Assembly (NCBI RefSeq): GCF_026151205.1 | Contig: NC_087078.1 | Location: forward strand, 12,571,118-12,631,117 | From: Bolinopsis microptera | Lineage: Eukaryota; Ctenophora; Tentaculata; Lobata; Bolinopsidae | DNA: 60,000 nt | Direction: 5' to 3' | Position numbers and translations under genes: made by a program | In this document: positions 51,826 to 60,000 of the stretch, in pieces | Layout: the number at the start of each line of letters is the position of its first letter | How positions within the stretch are numbered: position 1 is the first letter of the stretch | The notes under the pieces: model-generated | Databases searched by the model: none | Told to the model about the DNA's origin: nothing | The model's input: the letters and a program-made list of their open reading frames with translations, nothing else

Positions 51826-52692
51826 CTAGACTGTTGTTTCACTATCCAATAAACATTTCCATAGATGCTTAGTGACCTCAGCTTTGAAAAGACTAGTAGA
51901 CACAATCTGTCTTACCTGTAAAGGGAGTCCATTCCACAGTATATGGGTTCTGTAGAAAAATGATTTTGCCAGTGGGCTATTTGAGGTACATGTGGTGTGT
52001 GAATTCTGACTTAACTTAGGTAAAATTGATGACACAATAGACAGACTGTCGAGGTGGCAACGTCTTAGTCGAGAAGTGCCCTGATATAGAGAGAGAGATA
52101 GTGAGGCAGCGATACAGGAATTAAATTGTTAAGAACTTTGTGGAAAAAAATAAGATCATTCAAGTCAAACTTTTGAGACAAAGGGAGAATGTCGACAAGC
52201 TTGCACTTTTTGACATATTGCTCAGGTGGATAACTGCGGCCCTCTTCAGACAGAATCCATTTAATAGCTCTCTTTTGGAGACTTTCTAATTTATCACTAA
52301 GTGATTTATTACAAGGGCGCCAGATTATGGAACAATTCTCAAATTGGCTACGAACCAGGGAGAGGTAAAGCGCCCGGCGACGTTTCTGATCAATGACAAT
52401 ATGGCCATCTCTTCTGACCATACCAAGTTGTTGGCAGGCCTTAGTATAAATTCTGTCGCACTGACTATTCCAACTTAACTTAGGAGTAACATCGACTCCA
52501 AGATCTTTTTCTAACTCTACATACACAAGAGGAGAGCCATCAAGATTATATGCGAATGGAGGAGATAAAGATGGTTTTCCTGAAACAATAAGCACTTTAC
52601 ATTTTGCTGGATGGAATCGCATTTTGTTTCTTAGTGCCCAGTCAGAGAGATAGTCTATATCCATTTGTAAATTAGTATTATCAGAAGATGAA
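51826..52692 (-). pseudogene. LINE RT, C-terminal third
   Basis: It continues SSSDNTNLQMDIDYLSDWAL, then LGVDVTPKLSWNSQ and LYLSLVRSQFENCSIIWRPC. After a stop near 52060 come SFFYRTHILWNGLP and FKAEVTKHLWKCL, the usual C-terminal signature of this LINE group. Confidence 0.85.
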
Positions 52693-52694
52693 TG

Positions 52695-55473
52695 AAACAG
52701 AAGACGAACTGAGAAAGAAGCCAAAAGACTCATAAAGGACGGAAGTGTTGTCATCCTTGTGAATGAACCTGTCCCACCCGGGGCTGTGTGTGTACTTGGA
52801 AAAGGGTTGGGCTTTGTACCTACACCCTCTTTTGATGTTGAAGGAACAAGATTGGACATGCGTTTAACAACGAACAGGATCCTTCAGTCTTCAAATCAGT
52901 CACTTAACAGCAATGACCAGTTTGAAACCCCGAACCTGCCCCAAATACCACCAAAACTCTACCAAAAATCATACTATTCATCACAGTCATCAGATGACAG
53001 TAGTGTTAATGATATTGTGAAGAGTATGGAGGCGGACCTTGACCAGAGATTGACCATTCAGAAAACTACAAGAGGCGACACAAAGAAGAACTTGTCAAAG
53101 GAAGAGACTGAGGGCCTAAAATGGCTTGAGTGCATGAACAATGAGGGAAAACTATCCGTTGTTCAGGCTGATAAAGGAGGTGCAGTGATCATTATCAACC
53201 CAGAGACACTAAGGAAGAAGACACTTGAGAAGCTCCAAAACCCGAATATCTATACTGAACTGAAGGAAGATCTCACCCAAACATTACACCATGAGTTATT
53301 CCTCAAATGGGTTGAAGGTAAAGAGAAAGGTTTTATCCATCCGATGACTGCAAAAAGTGTCATGGGTGTTTCTGATAATGATAGCACAAAAGAGGGGAAA
53401 GATAAGACCAATGCAAAGAGCACTTCTTCATATTTCAAGCCAGGAAAAGCCTACTTTTACCCGAGTTTGAAGATCCACAAATTGAAGAGAAAAGACCTTG
53501 TGCCAGGCATAGAGCCCCCTGTGAGACTAGTCACTGCACTACAGGAAGGAATAGCAAAAAGGAGTGATGTCTTCTTGGCCAGTGAGTACTTCAAAAATCT
53601 TGAAAAGGACTATTGCGAAGACTTACTGACTGACTCAACGGAGGCACTGAGATGGCTTGAAGTATGCAATGAAGTTGAAACAGACAAACGAGCCCTCCGA
53701 GCTTTCACTTTCGACTTCAAAGCTCTCTACGACTCATTAAACCCTGAACTTGTCAAGGAAGCCGTTCATCATGCAATGAATACCACCAGACCAGACTGGA
53801 CACCAGCACTCTGTGATTGGCTGGTCGACCTCGTGGATATCAGTCTAAGATCCTCTATTGGATGCTTCGAAGACAAGTGGTACGTCCAAAAGAACGGAGT
53901 GCCTACAGGTGGAAGTCTGTGTGTGCAGTTGGCCAACATAACTGTATTTTATGTAATGAACAAATGCGTTTACAGTAACACTGACATGATGAAGAGAGTC
54001 AGGACTGTAAGACGGTACATTGACGATGGTGCAGGTTTCTTCTATAGCACTGAAAGGAAATTTGACCAGTGGATTTCCGATGTAAACAAATCCTTGAAAG
54101 AATATGGGCTACTCATTGACGAATCCCAATGGAAGGAAGTTGGCACGCCTGTGGCTTTTCTAGATATCGAGTTTTGTTTCGACCCTGAGGGAAACTTACA
54201 AACTGACCTCCATATCAAGGAAACAGATTCAAGGAGCTATCTACATTTTAGCAGTGCACATCCAAACCACATTTATAGTGGAATAGTTTACAGCCAGTGT
54301 ATCAGACTCAGGAGAATAATCAACTCACAAGAACGACTGGAAACCAGATTGAGTGAATTAAGCCAAGCATTCAAGGCAGCTGCTTATCCCTCAAAAATGG
54401 TGAACAACATTAGCAAAAAAGTTCTCAACTCAGAAAGAAACCTTGAACGAAGACCTCCCAAGGACAACACACTGAAGCCAGAGATCCTACCAATAAGGGT
54501 TGTCTCAACCTACGGAAGTGACTCTGACATTGTCACCACAGTGAAAAAGTATGAGGAGAACTTAAAGAAGACCAGAAGTTTTTGTAACCTGAGTGACTCA
54601 AAACAACAGAGTAACACCCTTGAAGAAAAGAAGAATGGCAAAAAGTTCTTCCAATTTGTCAAGAAAACAGGAAGCAACCTCAAAAGCCGGTTGGTTAAGG
54701 TGAAAGAAATAGCTCTGGGGAATAAGCATGGTCAAACAAGGCCGTGTAGAAAGAAGAACTGTGCAACGTGTGAGTCTATTGATAGTGCTACACAAATCAG
54801 CATCAATGGGAAACGGGTAAAACCAGCACCAGGTACATGCATCACTTACAACATCATATATTTGATCAGATGTAAACTGTGTGAGAAACCATACGTAGGC
54901 AAATCCACCAGAATGCTACGGGTAAGGTTTGGCGAACACAGAAGAGCATTCTACAAGATCATCAGTGGGCAAAAGGTTGACACGGATGATGACTCAAACT
55001 GCGTAGGACTCCACCTCCATATAGAGCATGGACTGACTCAGAAGGAAAATTTTAACAATAGTGTTTCAGTGTGTATCCTAGAAAATTCAAGTCCTAGTAG
55101 TTTAGATGTTAAGGAGCACCGATATATACATGCCTTAAATTCCCTCCGCCCCTCAGGAATGAATAGTACAAACCCTTTTAAGATTCCTTTATTGCATAAT
55201 TGATTTTTGTTTTGCCTGAGGGGCTTTCCATAAATTATTATAATTTTTTTTTTAAATAATTGGTCCTTTTATTGATGTTTCATATTTCACGGCAGTTTCC
55301 TTTTCAGAGTTTGAGTTTATATTTAGAAACTAACCATACTATCTTTTAGATTTATGTCACTTATGATGGCTCCGGCTGAAAGTACTATGACTCATTTTAT
55401 CTAGAAGATTGTAGTTTCATTGCTTCTGAAGTAGCTATCAGTTCGCCGGTCAATGTTGGGTATAATACTCTTG
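52695..55473 (+). mobile_element. Penelope-like element inserted in a LINE, 12-bp TSD
   Basis: AGAAGATGAATG occurs exactly at 52683-52694 and 55474-55485. The element contains a long RT-GIY-YIG frame and ~270 bp of 3' sequence. It starts inside the coding frame, so it is 5'-truncated or permuted. Target-site duplications of this size are known for Penelope-like elements. Confidence 0.9.
52696..55203 (+). CDS. Penelope-like RT with GIY-YIG endonuclease
   Basis: The frame is open from the element's left edge (a GTG at 52759 is the first listed start, not necessarily real). It has GLGFVPTPSFDV (Penelope RT N-terminal mark), SVVQADKGGAVII, KIHKL, TFDFKALYDSL (first catalytic Asp), NGVPTGGSLCVQLANI, the catalytic box RYIDDGAGFF (about 54013-54045) and AFLDIEF. 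The C-terminal GIY-YIG endonuclease has YLIRCKLCEKPYVGKSTRML and FGEHRRAF, preceded by a CRKKNCATC Cys motif. The frame has no stop to 55203. The protein would make and integrate cDNA in the nucleus. Confidence 0.93.
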   Translation, partial: NRRRTEKEAKRLIKDGSVVILVNEPVPPGAVCVLGKGLGFVPTPSFDVEGTRLDMRLTTNRILQSSNQSLNSNDQFETPNLPQIPPKLYQKSYYSSQSSDDSSVNDIVKSMEADLDQRLTIQKTTRGDTKKNLSKEETEGLKWLECMNNEGKLSVVQADKGGAVIIINPETLRKKTLEKLQNPNIYTELKEDLTQTLHHELFLKWVEGKEKGFIHPMTAKSVMGVSDNDSTKEGKDKTNAKSTSSYFKPGKAYFYPSLKIHKLKRKDLVPGIEPPVRLVTALQEGIAKRSDVFLASEYFKNLEKDYCEDLLTDSTEALRWLEVCNEVETDKRALRAFTFDFKALYDSLNPELVKEAVHHAMNTTRPDWTPALCDWLVDLVDISLRSSIGCFEDKWYVQKNGVPTGGSLCVQLANITVFYVMNKCVYSNTDMMKRVRTVRRYIDDGAGFFYSTERKFDQWISDVNKSLKEYGLLIDESQWKEVGTPVAFLDIEFCFDPEGNLQTDLHIKETDSRSYLHFSSAHPNHIYSGIVYSQCIRLRRIINSQERLETRLSELSQAFKAAAYPSKMVNNISKKVLNSERNLERRPPKDNTLKPEILPIRVVSTYGSDSDIVTTVKKYEENLKKTRSFCNLSDSKQQSNTLEEKKNGKKFFQFVKKTGSNLKSRLVKVKEIALGNKHGQTRPCRKKNCATCESIDSATQISINGKRVKPAPGTCITYNIIYLIRCKLCEKPYVGKSTRMLRVRFGEHRRAFYKIISGQKVDTDDDSNCVGLHLHIEHGLTQKENFNNSVSVCILENSSPSSLDVKEHRYIHALNSLRPSGMNSTNPFKIPLLHN

Positions 55474-56587
55474 AGAAGATGAATGTATTTTACGCCAGAT
55501 TTTTGTATCATCGGCATACAAAACAATATCAGTATTATCCGAAAGGCCAAGAGGAATATCATTGATAAACAATACAAAAAGTAAGGGACCAAGAATAGAG
55601 CCCTGGGGGACACCAGAATTAACTGAGAGGGTAGATGACATCTCATTACCAATAACCACTCTTTGGTAACGGCCTTGAAGGTAATTGGTAAGAAATTTGA
55701 GAAGTGTACCATCAATGTTATATAAGGTCTTTAGCTTATGAAGAAGGATATCATGATTTACAGAATCAAATGCCTTAGCAAAATCAAAATACACAACATG
55801 ATTGATAATGTTTTCGTTAAGAGACAATGCCAGGCTATCACAAAAGTCAACCATATTGGTTGTGCATGACTTGTGCTCTAGAAAACCATGCTGCCTGGGA
55901 TCAAGAAGGGTACTTGTCAAAGAAAGCAGTTTACGTTTAACAATGCGCTCAAAAACTTTCATGACTAAACAAGTAAGGGATATTGGTCTATAGTTTTCAA
56001 CCTCACTTTTCTTACCTTTCTTAAATATTGGGACAACATTTGCAAGTTTCCATTCTTGTGGAATGTAGCCGCTGTTGTAAGATCCACGAAAAATACATGT
56101 TAGAGGGTAAGCTAAACCTACGGAACAATTTTTGAGAATTTTACCGTGTATGCCATCTGGTCCCTGGGCTTTATTTGAATTAATATTTGAAAGAAGCTTA
56201 CGAACATCCCGATGATCGAAGTCAATATCAAAATCAACATCATTGACATAGGATATGTCAGTGTCATAAAGTGAAGGATCCGAAAACTGGTTATAAAAGA
56301 AAGAATTGAAAAGTTCAGCTTGAGCTTTGGGTTTGAACCGAAGCTGTCCAGAATAACTAACACAATTAGGAATACGGCAAGAGTTAGATTTATACTTAAC
56401 ATGTGACCAAAACTTCTTAGTTATAAGCGCTGGATCATCACTATTGAAAAGATTGTCTCTTATTTTGGCTGATGAAAGCCTCTTAAAATCTTTACGGCTA
56501 GTAACAAACTTTAACTCATCAGAAATAGAACCAGAAATTTTAAATTTAGCTCTGAGTCTATCTTTTTTACGGCATGAAGAAAAAAGT
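55474..56587 (-). pseudogene. LINE RT, N-terminal two thirds
   Basis: An open minus-strand frame from about 56587 (no ATG until 55962) encodes NKAQGPDGIHGKILKN, VPIFKKGKKSEVENYRPISL, QHGFLEHKSCTTNM, YFDFAKAFDSVNHD, GVPQGSILGPLLF and LYADDTKIW. It stops in the Penelope insertion. Confidence 0.88.
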
Positions 56588-57344
56588 TACTGATTGGGTC
56601 GTAATTCAAAAAATAATTTGACAAGAAGTGCTCAAATGGGGCTCACCGGATCACTTAATGTTAGTTTGTCATACGTTGTATGACCCGCCGCGCACGAGTG
56701 CGCGGCTCGCCCTGTATCGTAGAAACTCTATAGTGAAGCGACAATGGGGGTCACCACGTGATACAAATGTTAGTTTGTAGTTGAGCGACCCTGTCTGGCG
56801 ACCGAACAGCAACGGAAATATTTGATTGACGATGTCAATCCGTCGAGATCCAAGATCGTTGCTCTGCGAAGCAGAGCAACGATTGACGACGATTGACTTC
56901 GATGCGAAGCAAGAATGCTAGTTCGCGCGGCGCGTCGAAGCGGCGAAGTCCTCCAACGGAAATATGATCCGTATACGAATATCCTTGTGTTTGGCTTATA
57001 CTAGCCCTAATTGGGTATTTCGTCATCAGTGACAGTCTTGCGTTATATCGCGTTGCGCTACTGGCCCTCGCCGAGCTGCAATGAATTGACTTCGTCATTC
57101 GTCAATTAAGTCATGCGTTATATGCCCATCAAAACTGGCGGTGTTACTAATATAAAGCCAAAGGTGGTTAACCACCTTAAATTTAATTTAAACAAACGGA
57201 GCTTGAGCTCGCGCCCAGCTGGCAGTGTTTTATGTTACTATGGAGTTGTTCATTTTTCAATAGCACGCGTGTCAGCGCGTTTGACGTAAACAGTAAAGTT
57301 TTTTGATCGCACGCATGAATTAAAATTTGAATTCAGCCATGGAG
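56588..57344. repeat. GC-rich inverted-repeat cluster
   Basis: 56668-56765 (CATACGTTGTATGACCCGCC, GGGGGTCACCACGTGATAC) is repeated in reverse at 57455-57556. A perfect hairpin with a 13-bp stem and GAA loop is at 56855-56883 (ATCGTTGCTCTGC). 56822-56960 is shared in reverse with 30125-30245. From 57240 it matches 23466. No gene was found. Confidence 0.7.
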
Positions 57345-57563
57345 TTGACCATTGTTAATGGTTTGGCCCGGCGCGCGCTACTTCGTAGCACTTGCCATTG
57401 GGCCACATTCGACGAAATTTAGACGAGTAACATCCGTCAAGCCTTGTATCACATCGTGACCCCCACGGTCGTTTCACTATAGTAGTGTTTGAACGATACC
57501 TAGCATACAGGGGAGCCGCACACTCGTGCGCGGCAGGTCATACAACGTACTATGACAAGTCAA
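57345..57563. mobile_element. TTGAC-type MITE with a second element nested in its right end
   Basis: The TSD GCCATGGAG is at 57336-57344 and 57564-57572; the paralogous site at 23.5 kb is empty. The MITE body runs to CATCCGTCAA (57440). The nested ~118 bp resemble the reverse of 56668-56765 and end before a second GTCAA. Confidence 0.82.
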
Positions 57564-57864
57564 GCCATGGAGTCATGGCAGCCACATTAATTATATTTGC
57601 AAAGTTAAAAAGTGCGATCTTCAATTTAGCCCAAAATCATACTTTTCAGGATAATTTAAAATCTACTGTCAAAGCTGTACCTTGCCCCAAATTGTGCTCC
57701 TTGGGAGCTAACTTTAAATTTAGTTTTACAAGACGAACATTCTGTTGAAAACTAAAACTTTTATTTCTTTTACTTCCAAACTTAGGCCCCTACCAATAAA
57801 GTTTTTTGGGCGGGTGGCGCGAAAGCACATGGTTAGGTTAAAAAAGTTACGTGACAGTTGTGAG

Positions 57865-57972
57865 TTGACGGATGTTACTCGTCTAAATTTCTTCGAAGTA
57901 GCGCGCGCCGCTTTCTTCTCGGCAAGTGCTACGAAGTAGCGCGCGCCGGGCCAGATCATTAACAATGGTCAA
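57865..57972. mobile_element. TTGAC-type MITE, 108 bp, 8-bp TSD
   Basis: It starts TTGACGGATGTTACTCG and ends CATTAACAATGGTCAA. GTTGTGAG flanks it exactly (57857-57864, 57973-57980). Confidence 0.92.
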
Positions 57973-58340
57973 GTTGTGAGTTGAGTGTAGAGCGATTAAT
58001 AATCTTTATCCGCCCAATTCCAAATAATCGTGAGTGGACAACAATTGCAAATTGTTTCCGACCATTTCCAACTTTTGCTAAGCTGTCAGCTGCGCTCAAC
58101 TTGTCATTTTGTCGAATCTTTATTCGGGCTGAGTGAATTACGATTTCCATCGACCTGAAAAAAGTGCGGATGCTCATCGAATGTTAGAGCGCATGTGACC
58201 AGCAATTATGAATTACGTAATCGTTGCACTCCAACTACTAATTGGAAAGAAGTGACGTATACGTTACAAGAGCCGCGCACTGAGTTAGATTGTAAAATAT
58301 GATTATTTGAATGTAAAATCGTTTAAATGCGCTTGACTCA

Positions 58341-58590
58341 CGATGTCAATCCTTCGCTTAATTGACGATGTCAATTCATGGCAGCTCGGCGCGGCACAAT
58401 AGCGCATCTCGCCGATCTAGCCGATGTCGCTGTGAGAAGCCTTATTGAGTGCGCGGCGCGGCACAGTAACGCATCGCGCTACAATCCTTCGCAGCTCGGT
58501 GAGGCCCATTGGTGTATTTTGCCGATCTACCGAAGTTGCGAGAAGAATTATTTGATGCGCGGTGCGACCCAGAAGTGTATCGCGCTACAA
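58341..58590. repeat. Tandem pair of the GC-rich short repeat
   Basis: 58357-58483 is nearly identical to 15236-15345 apart from a ~14-bp difference. 58485-58590 is a more diverged unit (CTTCGCAGCTCGGTGAGGCC, GCGACCCAGAAGTGTATCGC). Relatives are at 22851 and 23186. Confidence 0.8.
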
Positions 58591-58673
58591 AAAAGCGCTT
58601 ACTTGCGCGTTTGAGAGGGTTAAAATTCGTCAGGCTATGTTTATGATTATGATATAGCCTTAGGTCTCCAGTT

Positions 58674-58728
58674 GACATACGTTGCATGCCACTTTTCGCG
58701 CGCAAAGCGCGCGCCGCCGAAGGCAATT
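58674..58728. mobile_element. Second copy of the ultra-short TTGAC insert
   Basis: It starts TTGACATACGTTGCATGCCA like 24124-24170, then differs (AAGCGCGCGCCGCCGAAGGCAA). It lies inside what looks like the right end of a TTAC MITE (GCCTTAGGTCTCCAG | GTAA), with CCAG on both sides. Confidence 0.6.
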
Positions 58729-59003
58729 CCAGGTAATTACAACTCAAGCTTGTATTCGGTATGTATTTTTGTTTCCGTGAAAAGCATATTTACCCAAAAC
58801 GTTGGCTTGCAACCTTTAACTATGATTTGTAAATTGTCACCCCATACGTGCAAAATGAGAAAAAACGGTGTTACAATGCATGCAAGGATCCTGGAAGTAG
58901 AGAAAGGAAGCTTCACGCCGTTAGTTTTCTCAACGTCTGGCGGAATGCCGGAATGGGTGGTGAAGATGAAAGACTAGTAAAGAAGCTGGCTAGTAAAATG
59001 TAC

Positions 59004-59114
59004 TTGACGGATGTTACTCGTCTAAATTTCTTCGAAGTAGCGCGCGCCGCTTTCTTCTCGATGGCAAGAGCTACGAAGTAGCGCGCGCCGGGCCAGATCA
59101 TTAACAATGGTCAA
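59004..59114. mobile_element. TTGAC-type MITE, 111 bp, 9-bp TSD
   Basis: It has the same ends as 57865-57972. Flanks AAAATGTAC (58995-59003) and AAGATGTAC (59115-59123) match at eight of nine positions. Confidence 0.9.
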
Positions 59115-59123
59115 AAGATGTAC

Positions 59124-60000
59124 ATACACTATAATAATAATAATAATAAATTAATGTTATTTTTATACAGCACCAAAAGGTTAAATAATTTAAATTTAAC
59201 CCTTATGCACAGCTGTAAATGACACTTAAATTAACGAAAGTGTGCATCTTTGCCTTAGACGGAGGTGGAACAAGAAACTGTTCAGAAAACAGGCGATAAA
59301 AACTGTAAAATAAGGCAGATGCACCTAACAAGCAGATATCCAAGAAGGGTTAGCAGGTTTTCTAACAGAGGACTAGAGGAAAGGATAATGACTACAAGAA
59401 ATCGCAGTATGAAACTCAACAGCCTAACAAATTTAAAAATCAGGTTTATAAAAATGGAATTCCCTGATATATTAGAAATTCTATAAAAACTCAATAAAAA
59501 TTCCTTAAAAAATCCATAGAAATTCTATAGACTCCAAATATACAAACAATCTGAAGTTTCCAATATACAATAAAAATTGATTGAAGAAGTTTACTGCAGA
59601 ACAGTAACTGATGATAAGGATTATATCTGAAAATCCAATACAGTCATACCAAACAATCTGGGCAACATAAAAGTAGAGACAGTAAAAAAGAGAAGAAAAG
59701 ATGCTCTAGTACTTGAGACAAAATACAAAGAATGAGGCAGCTTTCTCCCGGGTGCCAACCCAAAAAATGTTGGTGTCCCAGGATAGAGCCTCCTTTTCCG
59801 ACCTACACTACAATTTTGTTGGCAGACACAGTGAAACGCAAAAAAAAAGATTATTATCTTAAATGTTGCCCAAAAATCCTTGAAAACTAATAGCCTAAAA
59901 TAATTTAATTTAAAGCGTGAAATTGACCTGTTATTTTTAACCTACATTTTAAATAAATTTTAACCTTCAATAAAGGATTAGTTACTCAGTACAAATCAAA
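59124..60000. other. Gene-less AT-rich end of window
   Basis: A (TAA)n microsatellite lies at about 59131-59148. No exon, RNA or mobile-element boundary was recognised in the remainder. Confidence 0.5.

Larger units (their letters stand above)
51397..56587 (-). mobile_element. CR1/Jockey-like LINE with poly(A), split by a Penelope-like element
   Basis: A T-run at 51397-51414 is the poly(A) tail of a minus-strand LINE. Its RT lies in two parts, 55474-56587 (N-terminal and YADD box) and 51826-52692 (C-terminal). The frame joins at the codons for HSSS when the 52695-55473 insert and one TSD copy are set aside. Confidence 0.88.

Noticed and set aside
55320-55475. Hammerhead ribozyme in the Penelope-like 3' region
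   Set aside because: The sequence GGCTCCGGCTGAAAGT looks suggestive, but I could not pair the three stems or find the CUGANGA core, so it is not claimed.
59265-59486. 73-aa plus-strand ORF near the window end
   Set aside because: It has no motif, sits in AT-rich DNA with biased composition and has no splice or homology support.

Overview
The window looks like AT-rich nuclear DNA of an invertebrate animal. It has split genes with GT-AG introns, a chromatin-remodelling gene of the BAZ1A/ACF1 type, rhodopsin-class 7TM receptors, thrombospondin type 1 (TSP1) exons in symmetric phase 1-1 introns, and a very dense load of LINEs, Penelope-like elements, cut-and-paste transposon relics and MITEs. 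The protein style and TE mix would fit a cnidarian (hydrozoan or jellyfish-like). That assignment is an inference with low to moderate confidence. No bacterial operon, CRISPR array, rRNA or convincing functional tRNA gene was seen.

Layout. 0-4.5 kb: a 19-bp minisatellite, a perfect 43-bp hairpin, two units of a ~300-bp repeat and an intronless class A GPCR (+). 4.5-11.7 kb: the DDT-to-bromodomain part of a BAZ1A/ACF1 orthologue (+, eight visible exons whose phases all agree; WAC exons not found). Its largest intron holds an antisense GPCR broken by one frameshift. 12.6-24 kb: a TTAA-flanked element, a decayed minus-strand LINE cut by several MITEs, and a younger plus-strand RT-RNase H LINE inserted into it with a 12-bp target-site duplication (TSD). 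25.1-26.8 kb: a hAT-type element with 14-bp TIRs, an 8-bp TSD and a BED-finger remnant. 27.8-40.4 kb: a secreted modular gene with a signal peptide, an unrecognised ~156-aa domain ('A') present twice, and five TSP1 repeats in the order SP-A1-T1-A2-T2-T3-T4-T5. Its introns hold a hAT relic, a Penelope fragment, a six-unit satellite array with a solo LTR, a pogo-like relic and MITEs. 40.6-49 kb: copies of a TIR family with telomere-like CCCTAA tracts, an ORF1-only LINE carrying an in-frame MITE, another RT-RNase H LINE and a second pogo-like relic. 49-56.6 kb: three LINE remnants, the largest split by a Penelope-like element with a 12-bp TSD. 56.6-59.1 kb: nested GC-rich MITEs. The last ~900 bp show nothing recognisable.

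The host genes form no pathway with each other: one is a nuclear remodeller subunit, two are membrane receptors and one is a secreted matrix-type protein. The main biology here is how transposons have built and rearranged introns, exons and each other. Most insertion events can be ordered because TSDs and nested boundaries are still readable.
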